Source of the DNA: Chloroflexota bacterium
GTDB lineage: Bacteria > Chloroflexota > Limnocylindria > Limnocylindrales > CSP1-4
DNA: 64,000 nucleotides
Reading direction: 5' to 3'
NCBI GenBank assembly: GCA_015478725.1
Contig: JADMIG010000001.1
Coordinates: 1 to 64,000 of the forward strand
Position numbers and translations under genes: made by a program. Position 1 is the first letter of the stretch, and each line of letters opens with the position of its first letter. Shown in pieces: positions 1 through 13,970 of the stretch. The notes under the pieces are model-generated. The model saw only the letters and a program-made list of their open reading frames with translations, was not told the origin of the DNA and searched no databases.

Positions 1-1
1 A

Positions 2-238
2 CCGAGGGTGATCGAAAACCCCGGAATGGGTGATCGGATTCAGCGGAATACGCACATTGGCCACGTCCGTCGCTACGGCCGCATCACGAACGGCGAAGCG
101 AGGCGCTTGCTGGGAGTCGAGGACATCATGGCGATGCGACACATCCTCCGCCGGATGGTGCGCCACGGGCTGCTGGCCCAGCGCGGGACGAGCAAGCAGA
201 ACACCTACTATGAGTTGGGCCCGGCAGCTGGACGTTGA
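2..238 (+). CDS. C-terminal end of a truncated (window-edge) protein with winged-helix tail
   Basis: The reading frame is open to the window edge, so this is the tail of a longer gene rather than a 76-residue protein. The visible residues form a winged-helix-like module (NGEARRLLGV, then RHILRRMVRHGLL and a short strand ending TYYEL). Such tails end many Schlafen/AlbA_2-type ATP-binding proteins, which commonly sit between hsdS and hsdR in type I restriction loci. The position just upstream of an ATPase and hsdR supports that reading by context only. A GTG at position 8 could be an internal start but has no ribosome-binding site that decides it. Family assignment is inference; no catalytic part is in view. 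Confidence 0.5.
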   Translation, partial: PRVIENPGMGDRIQRNTHIGHVRRYGRITNGEARRLLGVEDIMAMRHILRRMVRHGLLAQRGTSKQNTYYELGPAAGR

Positions 239-267
239 GGGTTGGCGGCTGGGAAATGCGATTCTCG

Positions 268-291
268 TCAGGACAGCACTTCGTGTCCTGA
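268..291 (+). terminator. Perfect 8-bp hairpin after the first gene
   Basis: TCAGGACA and TGTCCTGA form a perfect 8-bp inverted repeat around an 8-nt loop, 30 nt after the preceding stop codon. It is followed by TCTTCGG rather than a T-run, so it is only terminator-like. It separates the partial gene from the ATPase promoter. Confidence 0.4.
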
Positions 292-329
292 TCTTCGGTC
301 ACTGACCGCGCCACGCTCCTCGACACCCT

Positions 330-343
330 GAGTAAGATTACTC
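330..343 (+). promoter_or_regulatory. Palindromic -10 region / putative operator of the AAA ATPase gene
   Basis: GAGTAA-GA-TTACTC is a perfect 6-bp inverted repeat containing a -10-like TAAGAT (333-338) that ends 8 nt before the ATG at 347. A further half-site GAGTAA lies at 352-357, inside the first codons. This would give a leaderless or nearly leaderless mRNA with the promoter inside an operator. No clear -35 box is seen. Both roles are inferred from sequence alone. Confidence 0.4.
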
Positions 344-346
344 ACC

Positions 347-1551
347 ATGTCGAGTAATCCGTCGGGCTCCCGGTTCGAGCGGGCGCCCGCCGCCGTGCTG
401 GAGGCTCGACTGCGGGACCCGCGGCGCTTCATCCAGGTCGTCGCGGGGCCGCGGCAGGTTGGCAAGACGACGCTCGTGCAGCAGGTGCTCGAGCGCATGG
501 ACGTGCCGGTGCGCTACGCGAGCGCGGACGAGCCCACCCTGCGCGGCGCGGACTGGATCGCCCAGCAGTGGGAGGCGGCTCGGCTGGAGGCCGGCGGCGG
601 CCCGGCAATCCTCGCGCTCGACGAGGTCCAGAAGATCCCGCACTGGTCGGAGGCCGTGAAGCGACTGTGGGACGAAGACACGCGGGCGCGGCGTTCACTC
701 GCGGTCGTGCTCCTGGGGTCCGCGCCGCTCCTCATCCAGCGCGGGCTGTCCGAGAGCCTCGCCGGCCGGTTCGAGGTGCTGCGCCTGTCGCACTGGGCGT
801 TCGGCGAAATGCGGGAGGCGTTCGGCTTCTCGCTCGACGAGTACCTGTACTTTGGCGGGTATCCGGGTGCGGCACCGCTCGCGGGCGACCCGGCGCGGTG
901 GAGGCGGTACGTCCTCGACTCCCTCATCGAGACGACGATCTCGCGCGACGTGCTCCTGCTCACGCGCGTGGACAAGCCCGCGCTCCTGCGGCGGATGTTC
1001 GAGCTGGGCTCGAGATACTCCGGGCAAGTGCTCTCGTACACGAAGATGCTCGGGCAGCTCCAGGACGCCGGCAACACCACGACGCTCGCCCACTACCTGG
1101 ACCTCCTCGCCGGCGCCGGCCTGATCCAGGGGCTCCCGAAGTTCGCGGGTCAGGTCGTTCGCCAGCGCGGATCGAGCCCCAAGCTGCAGGTACTCAACAC
1201 CGCACTGCTGACCGCGCCGTCCGGCCTGCCGCCCGAGGCCGCACGCGCGGACCCGGCCTTCTGGGGACGGCTCGTGGAGTCGGCCGTCGGTGCGCACCTG
1301 GCGAATGCGGCGGCATCCGGCGAGTTCGAGCTCTTCCACTGGCGCGAGCGCAATCGGGAGGTGGACTTCGTCGTTCGGTCGGGGAAGCACCTGACGGCCA
1401 TCGAGGTGAAGAGCGGGCGAACGCCCGAGATGCTGCCGGGCCTGTCCGCCTTCGCGGCCGCGTTCCAGCCCGGACGGACGCTCCTCGTGGGCGGGGACGG
1501 CATCGCCGTCGAGGAATTCCTTGCACAGCCGGCGAGCCACTGGGTGCTCGC

Positions 1552-1555
<4 letters not shown>
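347..1555 (+). CDS. AAA ATPase with DUF4143 (archaeal-type ATPase, AAA_14)
   Basis: A 402-residue P-loop ATPase. The Walker A motif GPRQVGKTT lies near residue 31, a Walker B-like LALDEVQKI near 95 and a sensor-like VVLLGSAP near 123. The C-terminal DUF4143 region carries a nuclease-fold-like signature ([10 protein letters not shown], then AIEVKSG), as in this family. These proteins are frequent in prokaryotic mobile and defence loci, with no single established reaction. The gene overlaps the next one (hsdR) by 4 nt (GTGA), so the two are translationally coupled. The ATG at 347 follows a palindromic -10 region closely. It could modulate or tether the restriction subunit, but that is inference. 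Confidence 0.85.
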
Positions 1556-4758
<3,203 letters not shown>

Positions 4759-4852
4759 GCAAGGCGTGGACACGTAACGCGATCGGTTCGGCGCGAGGCG
4801 GACGTGGGCACGGAGACTCGCCCGAGCACCTAGCCGGCGGCGGTGTCGTCCA

Positions 4853-4881
4853 TTGACTCGAACCACACAATAATGTAGGGT
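4853..4881 (+). promoter_or_regulatory. Promoter of the AbiE pair
   Basis: TTGACT (4853-4858), a 17-nt spacer and TAGGGT (4876-4881) form a sigma70-type promoter. A start about 4888 would lie some 14 nt before the TTG at 4902, with AGGTGA between as a ribosome-binding site. An alternative -10, TAATGT (4871-4876), has too short a spacer. Confidence 0.55.
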
Positions 4882-4901
4882 CTGAGCCATCAGGTGACAC
4901 C

Positions 4902-5645
4902 TTGAGTTGCTCCGATCTTCCCGATTGGTACCTGCGCCATCGGCTGGCCGTCGTCGACCTGCGGTCGGCTGCGTGGCGCCATGCCCGGGCCGAGGTCGTA
5001 CCGCCCGGCTACGCGCCGGATGAGTGCATGCGCCGGCTCGCCAGAGCCGGGCGCCTGCGGCGCGTGGGACGCGGCCTCTACGTCGTCGTCGACCCGGTGC
5101 GCGAGACTCCGGCCATCGCGATCGCCAGCGCGCTGTTCGCCGAGGTGCCGCACTACGTGACGACCGACGCTGCGCTTATCTTCCACGGCCTCATCGATCA
5201 GCCGATCCGGACCATCACCGTCGTGCTGTCCGGCACCCGGCGGGCGATCGACATCGGGCGAGCCGTCGTAGGGCCGGTGACCGTCAGCGTGGACCGGCTC
5301 CAAGCCGCCGACGCCTACGCGACGACCGCCGACGGCTTCACCGTCCGGCTGGCGAGTCGCGAGCAGGCGGTCATCGACGCCGTAGCCGAGCCCGCCTGGA
5401 TGATGCATGGCGACCTGCTTGCGGAGGTGTTGGCCGTCTTCGCCGACGATGAGCTGGAGCGAACGGCGGTCGGTGCACTGGCCCGTTCGACCGCCGCCGC
5501 CCAACGCCTCGGGTACCTGCTCGAGGAGGCCGGACGTCAACCGCCGAAGCTGCTCGCGGAACTGCGGCCGCTGCGCGCCGTCCGCCTGCGGCCAAGAGAC
5601 ACGCGTCGCGGTCCGTACTCCACCCGCTGGCGGGTGTATGGCTGA
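4902..5645 (+). CDS. AbiEi-family antitoxin / transcriptional regulator of a type IV TA system
   Basis: A 247-residue AbiEi-like protein. The N-terminal winged helix (DECMRRLARAGRLRRVGRGLY) is typical of the antitoxin family that represses its own operon. The following AbiEi core contains HYVTTDAALIFHGL and the segment SREQAVIDAVAEP. In characterised systems AbiEi represses the operon and neutralises the AbiEii nucleotidyltransferase without direct binding. The TTG start is chosen because it has AGGTGA upstream and agrees with family length. The stop overlaps the next gene by 8 nt. Phage-abortive function is family knowledge and is not shown here. Confidence 0.85.
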   Translation: MSCSDLPDWYLRHRLAVVDLRSAAWRHARAEVVPPGYAPDECMRRLARAGRLRRVGRGLYVVVDPVRETPAIAIASALFAEVPHYVTTDAALIFHGLIDQPIRTITVVLSGTRRAIDIGRAVVGPVTVSVDRLQAADAYATTADGFTVRLASREQAVIDAVAEPAWMMHGDLLAEVLAVFADDELERTAVGALARSTAAAQRLGYLLEEAGRQPPKLLAELRPLRAVRLRPRDTRRGPYSTRWRVYG

Positions 5646-6621
5646 GGCACGCCGGCGCGAATCGATCGCGGCCGACTATCAGGCCGCCCGCGAGGCGAGC
5701 GATGCGGCAGCGATGCGTCGCTTCCAGAACGAGGAGACCTGCCTCGTCCTGCTCGCCATCCTCGAGCGCCTCGCCGTCGAGCCAGCGAGCTTCATCCATC
5801 GCGTTGCGCTCAAGGGCGGCATCCTGATGGCGGGCGAGCTGCGCTCTCCGCGGTCATCGGCGGATATCGACGCGACGACGGGCCGCCAGCGCCGCATCGA
5901 CCCGGAGCGGGTGATCGCCGACCTGCGGCGCGCCGGTCGCGCGTTCAACGTGCGCCTCGACGGCGAGCCCGAGCGCACGCCGGGCGGGCTGATCGTCCAC
6001 TTCCGCTTCGACTCGCTCACCGATGCCGGCACCGCCAGGCTCGAGGTGAGCGTCCGCGAGGATCTCGTCTTCGCGGTGCGTGACGCGCTCTTCGACGTCT
6101 CCGAGCTTGGCATCGCACCGTTCTCGGTGCTCGCCGTGGCCGAGGTGGAGCTGGTCGCCGAAAAGCTCCGCGCCCTCGTGCAGCGCGCCCAACCCCGGGA
6201 CCTCTTCGACCTCCGGCTGTATCTGATCGAGTCGGGCTGGTACCTCGATCCGGCTGATCTGCGCCGTGCGGTCGACGCGAAGCTGGCGCTGACGCGCCAC
6301 CGCAGCTGGCGGTCCGGCCTGTGGCAGCTGAACCTCGAGGCCATCGCGCGGGCCTGGGACGAGACGATGGGGTCGTGGCTGGATCCGTCACGGCTGCCGC
6401 CGTTCACGAACACGATCGAAGACGTCGCCCGGCGCCTGCGCGAGCTGCGCTTGGACTGGACGCATCCAGGCCCGCAGCTCCGGCTCGGCGCGGGATGCTC
6501 GATCGTGCGGTCTTCGCCCAGTCCGCGAACGGCACGGCGGTTTGGCTGGCGAGGAAGGATTCGAACCTTCGATCTCCTGATCCAGAGTCAGGCGCCTTAC
6601 CGCTTGGCCACTCGCCAGTGA
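5638..6621 (+). CDS. AbiEii/AbiGii-family nucleotidyltransferase toxin
   Basis: A 327-residue AbiEii-type toxin of the nucleotidyltransferase superfamily. It shows the family motif around LKGGILMAG followed by RSSADIDATT, which carries the metal-binding acidic pair, and the helix AEKLRALVQRAQPRDLFDL. AbiEii enzymes transfer nucleotides to target RNA (known for relatives, including tRNA 3' ends) to stop growth. The ATG at 5638 lies inside the antitoxin's last codons. The last 26 codons (from about 6543) read antisense through the neighbouring tRNA-Gln gene. The native C-terminus was therefore probably replaced when the island joined the tRNA, or the tail is unimportant. Confidence 0.85.
   Translation: MAEARRRESIAADYQAAREASDAAAMRRFQNEETCLVLLAILERLAVEPASFIHRVALKGGILMAGELRSPRSSADIDATTGRQRRIDPERVIADLRRAGRAFNVRLDGEPERTPGGLIVHFRFDSLTDAGTARLEVSVREDLVFAVRDALFDVSELGIAPFSVLAVAEVELVAEKLRALVQRAQPRDLFDLRLYLIESGWYLDPADLRRAVDAKLALTRHRSWRSGLWQLNLEAIARAWDETMGSWLDPSRLPPFTNTIEDVARRLRELRLDWTHPGPQLRLGAGCSIVRSSPSPRTARRFGWRGRIRTFDLLIQSQAPYRLATRQ
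6543..6617 (-). tRNA. tRNA-Gln (anticodon CUG)
   Basis: Read on the minus strand, a complete cloverleaf is visible. The acceptor TGGCGAG pairs with CTCGCCA, the anticodon stem CCTGA/TCAGG encloses CTCTGGA (anticodon CTG), and the T-arm holds GGTTCGAATCC. The discriminator G is followed by an encoded CCA (6545-6543). The 3' end points at the AbiE/HsdR island, the usual arrangement for tRNA-targeted integrative elements. Confidence 0.95.
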
Positions 6622-6674
6622 CGCCCGCGGATGATACCGCAGGGCCGGCTTCGGCCGGGTCGGCGGGACGACCT

Positions 6675-9420
<2,746 letters not shown>

Positions 9421-9574
9421 CCGCACGGCGGGGCCGCCAGCGCATACACATCGACCAGGAGACGCAGGTGTGAGTCACGTTGGGGCGGATAGTGGGGGAG
9501 TGGCGCGAGTTCGTCAAGTCGCGGTTCGGAGTCGGTCGCGGGGCCGGCGTGCCGCGTCGCCACGCCGTGCCGGG

Positions 9575-9580
9575 TAGGAT
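9575..9580 (+). promoter_or_regulatory. -10 element of the quinone oxidoreductase gene (leaderless)
   Basis: TAGGAT ends 6 nt before the ATG at 9587, so transcription should begin at or next to the start codon. No Shine-Dalgarno sequence is needed or clearly present. Confidence 0.5.
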
Positions 9581-9586
9581 GCGAGG

Positions 9587-10606
9587 ATGACCCCCGAGAC
9601 CGTACGGCCGACCTTCCGCGCCTATGTGGTGGAGCACGCCGGTGAGCGACTCGACGGTCCGGTGACGCGCGGGGTGCGCGAGTTCGCCGCCGCGGACCTG
9701 CCGCCGGGCGAGGTGACGATCCGGGTCGCGTGGTCGAGCGTCAACTACAAGGACGGGCTGGCGGCCACGTCCGCCGGACGGGTCGCCCGGATCAGTCCGC
9801 TCGTCCCTGGCATCGACCTGGCCGGCGCGGTGGTCGCCAGCGACGATCCGGCCATCCACGCCGGCGATGCCGTCGTCGTCCATGGCCACGACCTCGGCGT
9901 CGCGCAGCACGGCGGCTTCGCCGAGTACGCCCGAGTCCCGGCCGCCTGGATCGTTCCGCTGCCGGCCGCGCTCACCGCACGGGACGCGATGGCGATCGGC
10001 ACCGCCGGCTTCACCGCCGCGCTGTCCGTCCAGGCGCTCGAGTCGCGCGGGCTCACGCCGGCCGCCGGCCCCGTTCTCGTCACGGGTGCGACCGGTGGCG
10101 TCGGCAGCACCGCCGTCGCGATCCTCGCCGATCGCGGCTACGAGGTCTGGGCGGTGACGGGCAAGGAGGCGGCCCGGGATTGGCTCGCCGGGCTCGGCGC
10201 CGCAGGCTTCCTGTCGCGGGACGAGGTGGCGGTGGAGGGCCGCCCGCTCGAGCACGAACGGTGGGCGGGGGCCATCGACAGTGTCGGAGCCGCGGCGCTC
10301 CCGTACATCCTCCGGACCCTTCGTCGCGGGGCCGCCGTGGCCGCCTGCGGGAACGCGTCCGGTCCGGCGCTCGCGACCACGGTCCTGCCGTTCATCCTCC
10401 GTGGCGTCGCCCTGCTCGGGATGGATTCGGCCTGGCTGCCGATCCGGGAGCGGCGGGACCTGTGGGAGCGTCTCGCCACGGATCTGCGACCCAGTCGCCT
10501 GGACCAACGTGCGACGGAGGTGGGCCTCGACACGCTCGAGCCGGCCCTGGACGGGATCCTCGCCGGTGCGGCGGAGGGGCGCTGGATCGTCCGGCTCGGG
10601 GAGTAG
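9587..10606 (+). CDS. Zinc-free medium-chain dehydrogenase, acrylyl-CoA reductase/YhdH-AcuI-like quinone oxidoreductase
   Basis: A 339-residue NADPH-dependent reductase of the MDR superfamily. Its N-terminus shows the YhdH/AcuI signature SSVNYKDGLAAT, then VPGIDLAG and GGFAEYARVPAAW. The nucleotide-binding Rossmann motif is VTGATGGVGSTAVAIL near residue 167. No structural zinc cysteines are seen. Relatives reduce acryloyl-CoA or quinones using NADPH; the true substrate is unknown. The gene is monocistronic, transcribed divergently from the met operon, with a leaderless-type promoter. Full length. Confidence 0.85.
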   Translation: MTPETVRPTFRAYVVEHAGERLDGPVTRGVREFAAADLPPGEVTIRVAWSSVNYKDGLAATSAGRVARISPLVPGIDLAGAVVASDDPAIHAGDAVVVHGHDLGVAQHGGFAEYARVPAAWIVPLPAALTARDAMAIGTAGFTAALSVQALESRGLTPAAGPVLVTGATGGVGSTAVAILADRGYEVWAVTGKEAARDWLAGLGAAGFLSRDEVAVEGRPLEHERWAGAIDSVGAAALPYILRTLRRGAAVAACGNASGPALATTVLPFILRGVALLGMDSAWLPIRERRDLWERLATDLRPSRLDQRATEVGLDTLEPALDGILAGAAEGRWIVRLGE

Positions 10607-10635
10607 CGAGCCCGTCAGTACGCCGCGACGTCCCG

Positions 10636-11508
10636 TCAGTACGCCGCGACGATCTCCCCGCGGAGCTGGGCAACGGCGCGCTCGAGTGGCTCCCGGGAGT
10701 CGGCGGATGGGAATGGCGACCGGGCGATCGCTTCGTCGAGGCTCAGCTCATCGCGCCAGATCCGCGTCGCGAGCTCCGTGAGCGTTCGGATGGCGCGAGC
10801 CTGATCGAGGGCGAAGGCCCGCCCCGCGTGGTCGCCGTGGCCGGGCACGACGGTCCCGTCCGCCGGGACGAGGGCGACGAGCCGGTCCGCGGTGTCCGGC
10901 CAGTCCATCGGCCAGCCGTCGCCGAAATACGGTGTCGCCCCGTTCTCGAGGAGGTCGCCGGCGAGGACGACGCCGGCGTCCGGCACCACGATCGCGATGT
11001 CGTTGTCCGTGTGGGCCCGACCGAGATACCGGAAGTCGACCGGTCGACCTCCGACCGCGATGGTGGTCTCGGTGGCGAAGGTCCGGTCCGGCGGATCGAG
11101 CTCGACCTCCGCGAACTCCTCGTCGTACTCCGGCATCTCCTCCCGGATCGACGCCCGCTGGAGCTCGCCGGTCACCTCGATCATCGTCGCGCACCGCTCG
11201 TGGCCCCAGATCGCCGCCGGCCGGAAAGCGCGATTGCCGAACGCGTGATCCCAGTGGCCGTGCGTGTTCACCACGGTCAGGCGGTCGGCCGCGCCCGCCC
11301 GCAGCTCGCGGATGTGGCCGATGAGTTCGGCCGCCTGGCGGGGGCTCGAGCGACTGTCGACGACGAGGGTCTCGCCGTCGCCGAGCACGACGCCGATGTT
11401 CTGGTCGACGAACCGATAGCGGCGGACGAAGACCCGGTCGCCGATCTCCACCCAGCCGCGGAGATGGGCCGGGAGTCGTGCGTCGGCGGCGGCGGCAGGT
11501 TCGGTCAC
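10636..11508 (-). CDS. MBL-fold metallo-hydrolase
   Basis: A 290-residue metallo-beta-lactamase-fold enzyme. Metal ligands are visible as THGHWDH (near residue 84), a His in GRAHTDND (near 168), Asp in VLAGD and His in VPGHGDH. Together these form the usual dinuclear metal site, so the protein is probably active. The substrate is unknown; relatives include thioesterases, lactonases and glyoxalase-like enzymes. The GTG start at 11508 overlaps by 4 nt the stop of a 7-codon upstream ORF that copies its own first residues (MTEPA). Confidence 0.85.
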   Translation of the reverse strand: MTEPAAAADARLPAHLRGWVEIGDRVFVRRYRFVDQNIGVVLGDGETLVVDSRSSPRQAAELIGHIRELRAGAADRLTVVNTHGHWDHAFGNRAFRPAAIWGHERCATMIEVTGELQRASIREEMPEYDEEFAEVELDPPDRTFATETTIAVGGRPVDFRYLGRAHTDNDIAIVVPDAGVVLAGDLLENGATPYFGDGWPMDWPDTADRLVALVPADGTVVPGHGDHAGRAFALDQARAIRTLTELATRIWRDELSLDEAIARSPFPSADSREPLERAVAQLRGEIVAAY

Positions 11509-11528
11509 GGGTTGGCAGGTTCAGTCAC
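11505..11528 (-). CDS. Putative 7-residue leaderless leader peptide upstream of the MBL hydrolase
   Basis: GTG ACT GAA CCT GCC AAC CCG TGA reads M-T-E-P-A-N-P. The -10-like TACCAT on the minus strand ends 7 nt before it, so the GTG should sit at the 5' end of the mRNA. Its stop overlaps the MBL start as GTGA. It is an imperfect tandem duplication of the true start (GTGACCGAACCTGCC). It may act through stop-start coupling or be duplication debris. Confidence 0.3.
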   Translation of the reverse strand: MTEPANP

Positions 11529-11553
11529 GCGTTGGATGGTAGCGGCGCTCGGG

Positions 11554-11561
11554 TATAGACT
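11554..11561 (+). promoter_or_regulatory. -10 region of the TPP-riboswitch transcript
   Basis: TATAGACT lies about 16-23 nt before the riboswitch core and is divergent from the MBL promoter. A convincing -35 box is not seen. Confidence 0.45.
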
Positions 11562-11576
11562 GCCGCCACAACAGAA

Positions 11577-11671
11577 GACCGCCTCCGGGGAGCGCGAACG
11601 CGCTGAGAGTGTGGCTCTCGCCACAGACCCGCCGAACCTGATCTGGCTCGTACCAGCGAAGGAAGCAGGCC
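11577..11671 (+). promoter_or_regulatory. TPP (thiamine pyrophosphate) riboswitch
   Basis: Conserved THI-box elements appear in order: GGGGAGCGC, CGCTGAGAG, a variable hairpin (GTGGCTCTCGCCAC), ACCCGCCGAACCTGATCTGG, then TACCAGCGAAGGAAGC. These are the pyrimidine- and pyrophosphate-sensing helices of the TPP aptamer. It precedes an ABC substrate-binding lipoprotein and a permease and should repress them when TPP is abundant. No clear terminator follows the aptamer; control at translation initiation (GGAGG at 11727-11731) is possible. Confidence 0.95.
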
Positions 11672-11742
11672 CGCCTCGTCATGAGGTCGCCCCATCGTCT
11701 CCCGGGCGGACCGCATCTGGCAGGCTGGAGGTCTCGACCACC

Positions 11743-12918
11743 GTGGCATCGATCATCGACATGCGCCATGCCGTCCGACACGCCGTCCGATCCAGGCTGC
11801 CGGGCCTCCTGGCCGCCCTCGTCGTGGCGGTGGGCGCCTGCACGACGGCCGCGCCGATCGCCTCGACCCCCGGCGCTGGGCCGAGCGGGACCACGTCGTC
11901 CGGGACAGCGGCATCGGTGGCGCCTTCGGCATCGGCGCCGGTGTCTGCTTCCGCGCCGGCCACCGCATCGCCGACCCCGGACGTGGCCCATCCGGACACG
12001 GTCACGCTTGCCCTCGACTGGACGCCGAACACGGATCACACCGGGTTCTATGTCGCCATCGCGAAGGGCTGGTACCACGACGCGGCGATCGACGTGAAGT
12101 TCATCCCGTACGGCACGGCGGCGCCGGAGACGCTCATGGGCAGCGGCCAGGCGGACTGCGGCATCAGCTTCCAGGACTCGCTCACGTTCGCCGTCGCGGC
12201 CGGCGTTCGGGTCAGGAGCGTCATGGCGATCCTCCAACACGACGCCTCGGCGATCGCGGTCCTCGCCAGTTCGGGGATCACCCGGCCTCGCCAGCTCGAC
12301 GGCAAGGTCTACGCCGGATTCGGCTATCCGAGTGAGGTCCCGACACTCAAGGCGGTCATCAAGGCGGACGGCGGGAAGGGCGATTTCAAGGTCGTCACCG
12401 CGGACAGCACGGCGTACCAGGCGCTCTACTCGCATCAGGCGGACTTCACGATCCCGTTCACCGCCTGGGAGGGCGTCGAGGCGAAGGAGAAGGGGATCGC
12501 GCTCCGCTACTTCCAGTTCACCGACTACGGCTTCCCCGACTTCTACCAGGTGGTCCTCGCCTGTTCCGACAGCTGGCTCGCGGCGCACCCGGACGTCGCC
12601 CGCCGGTTCGTGGGGGCGACGGTCCGCGGCTTCCAGTACGCGGCGACGAACCCGGACGACGCAGCGGCGATCCTCATCGCCCAGAACCCCGGCATCTTCG
12701 ACGCGAACAAGCGGCTGCCGCTCGATTCGGCGCGCTACCTCGCCCAGGGCAGGTACTACGTGGACGCAAGCGGGAACGTCGGGACGCAGACGCTCGCCCA
12801 GTGGACGGCGTACTCGAAGTTCCTCTATGACCATGGGCTCCTGACCGACGCGGCGGGCAAGCCGCTGACGTCGCCGCCGGATTACGCGTCGCTGTTCACG
12901 AACGAGTTCCTCCCCTGA
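11743..12918 (+). CDS. thiY: ABC-transporter substrate-binding lipoprotein for a thiamine precursor (NMT1/THI5-like, ThiY-type)
   Basis: A 391-residue lipoprotein. The signal segment LPGLLAALVVAVGAC carries a lipobox cysteine and is followed by an Ala/Ser/Pro-rich tether of about 50 residues. The NMT1/THI5-like domain begins TVTLALDWTPNTDHTGFYVAI and continues with GSGQADCGISF. Relatives bind pyrimidine precursors such as formylaminopyrimidine. The upstream TPP riboswitch fixes the pathway. The start GTG at 11743 has GGAGG 11 nt upstream; an ATG at 11761 is an alternative. It overlaps the permease start by 1 nt (TGATG). Confidence 0.88.
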   Translation: MASIIDMRHAVRHAVRSRLPGLLAALVVAVGACTTAAPIASTPGAGPSGTTSSGTAASVAPSASAPVSASAPATASPTPDVAHPDTVTLALDWTPNTDHTGFYVAIAKGWYHDAAIDVKFIPYGTAAPETLMGSGQADCGISFQDSLTFAVAAGVRVRSVMAILQHDASAIAVLASSGITRPRQLDGKVYAGFGYPSEVPTLKAVIKADGGKGDFKVVTADSTAYQALYSHQADFTIPFTAWEGVEAKEKGIALRYFQFTDYGFPDFYQVVLACSDSWLAAHPDVARRFVGATVRGFQYAATNPDDAAAILIAQNPGIFDANKRLPLDSARYLAQGRYYVDASGNVGTQTLAQWTAYSKFLYDHGLLTDAAGKPLTSPPDYASLFTNEFLP

Positions 12919-13679
12919 TGAGGCGAGTGGTCCCGGTCGCCCTCGCCATCGCGGTCGTGGCGGCCTGGGAGGCGTACGCGCGGTCGCTCGGCGATGCCTC
13001 GTCGTTCGTCATCCTGCCGGCCCCGTCGGCGGTCGTCGGCGCCCTGTGGGATCAGCGTGACGCGGCGATCCAGAACACGATCGTCACCCTGGGGGAGGCG
13101 GTCGTCGGGTTCGGCGCATCGCTCGCCCTCGCGGTCGTTGCCGCTGTGGTCATGGATCTCATCCCGGCCGTGCGTCGCTCGGTCTACCCGTTCCTTGTCG
13201 GCAGCCAGGCCCTGCCGATCCTCGTCGTCGCCCCGATCCTCGTCCTGTGGTTCGGTTTCGGACTGCTGCCGAAGGTCATCGTCATCGTGCTGCTGACGTT
13301 CTTTCCGATCGTCGTGGGACTGCTGGACGGCTTCGCCGGGGTCGCTCCGGAGGCGACCGACCTCCTTCGAACGTACGGCGCGTCCCGGCGCCAGGCCCTC
13401 TGGCTCGCCCGGTGGCCGGCGGCCCTGCCCTCGTTCTTCACGGGGCTCCGGATCGCGGTCACCTACGCGGTCCTCGGCGCGGTCTATGCCGAGTACGTCG
13501 GTTCCTTCGACGGTCTCGGCATCTGGATCCTCACGAGCCAGAAGGCCTTCCGGGTGGACCTCGTGTTCGGTGCCGTGCTCATCGTCCTCGCCGTCTCGGT
13601 CGCGGCGTTCGCGGTGGTCGTCGCGATCGAGCGGCTCGTGGTTCCGTGGGCACCACGCTGGCGGCGCGCGTCGGGGTAG
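12918..13679 (+). CDS. thiX: ABC-transporter permease, ThiX-type
   Basis: A 253-residue inner-membrane permease of the BPD type (SsuC/TauC/ThiX class). It has about six hydrophobic segments, an N-terminal PAPSAVVGALWDQ block and the EAA loop around DLLRTYGASRRQALWLARWP, which contacts the ATPase. It follows the binding protein under the same TPP riboswitch. No ATP-binding subunit gene lies next to it: the operon ends in repeat-rich DNA, so the ATPase must be encoded elsewhere or shared. Confidence 0.88.
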   Translation: MRRVVPVALAIAVVAAWEAYARSLGDASSFVILPAPSAVVGALWDQRDAAIQNTIVTLGEAVVGFGASLALAVVAAVVMDLIPAVRRSVYPFLVGSQALPILVVAPILVLWFGFGLLPKVIVIVLLTFFPIVVGLLDGFAGVAPEATDLLRTYGASRRQALWLARWPAALPSFFTGLRIAVTYAVLGAVYAEYVGSFDGLGIWILTSQKAFRVDLVFGAVLIVLAVSVAAFAVVVAIERLVVPWAPRWRRASG

Positions 13680-13783
13680 GTGGCGGGTCCGGTGATCTGG
13701 CGCGGCGAGCGTGCGAGGGCCGCCGCGTGGGGTGCGGCGCCTGCAACCTCAGCGCCGGGGAGGAGGGCTCGGGCCGCCTCGCG

Positions 13784-13803
13784 TACGCACCAGGTGCGTC
13801 GTA
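13784..13803 (+). repeat. Dispersed palindromic repeat, copy 1
   Basis: TACGCACCAGGTGCGTCGTA: the arms TACGCACC/GGTGCGT are self-complementary. The same element recurs at 29945, 29995, 31142 and 31263, always outside or at the very end of genes. Confidence 0.65.
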
Positions 13804-13870
13804 GGCTCAGCAGCCAGAGCCGGCGAAGGCTCCGGCAGCCGGGATCGAGCGTGATCGGGGTCCCAACGTT

Positions 13871-13970
13871 CGCGGATGGGCTGCCAAGTCGCGCATACCA
13901 CGCACCGCACGCGTAGGTGACGCGGACGGGCTGCCGAGTCGCGCATACCACGCACCGCACGCGTAGGTGA
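13871..13970. repeat. Two tandem 50-bp units carrying the palindromic repeat
   Basis: Units 13871-13920 and 13921-13970 are 48/50 identical and exactly adjacent. Each contains TACCACGCACCGCACGCGTA, an inverted-orientation relative of the dispersed palindrome (compare the copy at 29945, which also continues into GTATGCGC). Confidence 0.75.

Noticed and set aside
9730-11742. Open frame extending upstream of the thiamine-binding lipoprotein
   Set aside because: It passes out of frame through the oxidoreductase and antisense to the MBL hydrolase, and through the TPP riboswitch. The real start lies after the riboswitch.
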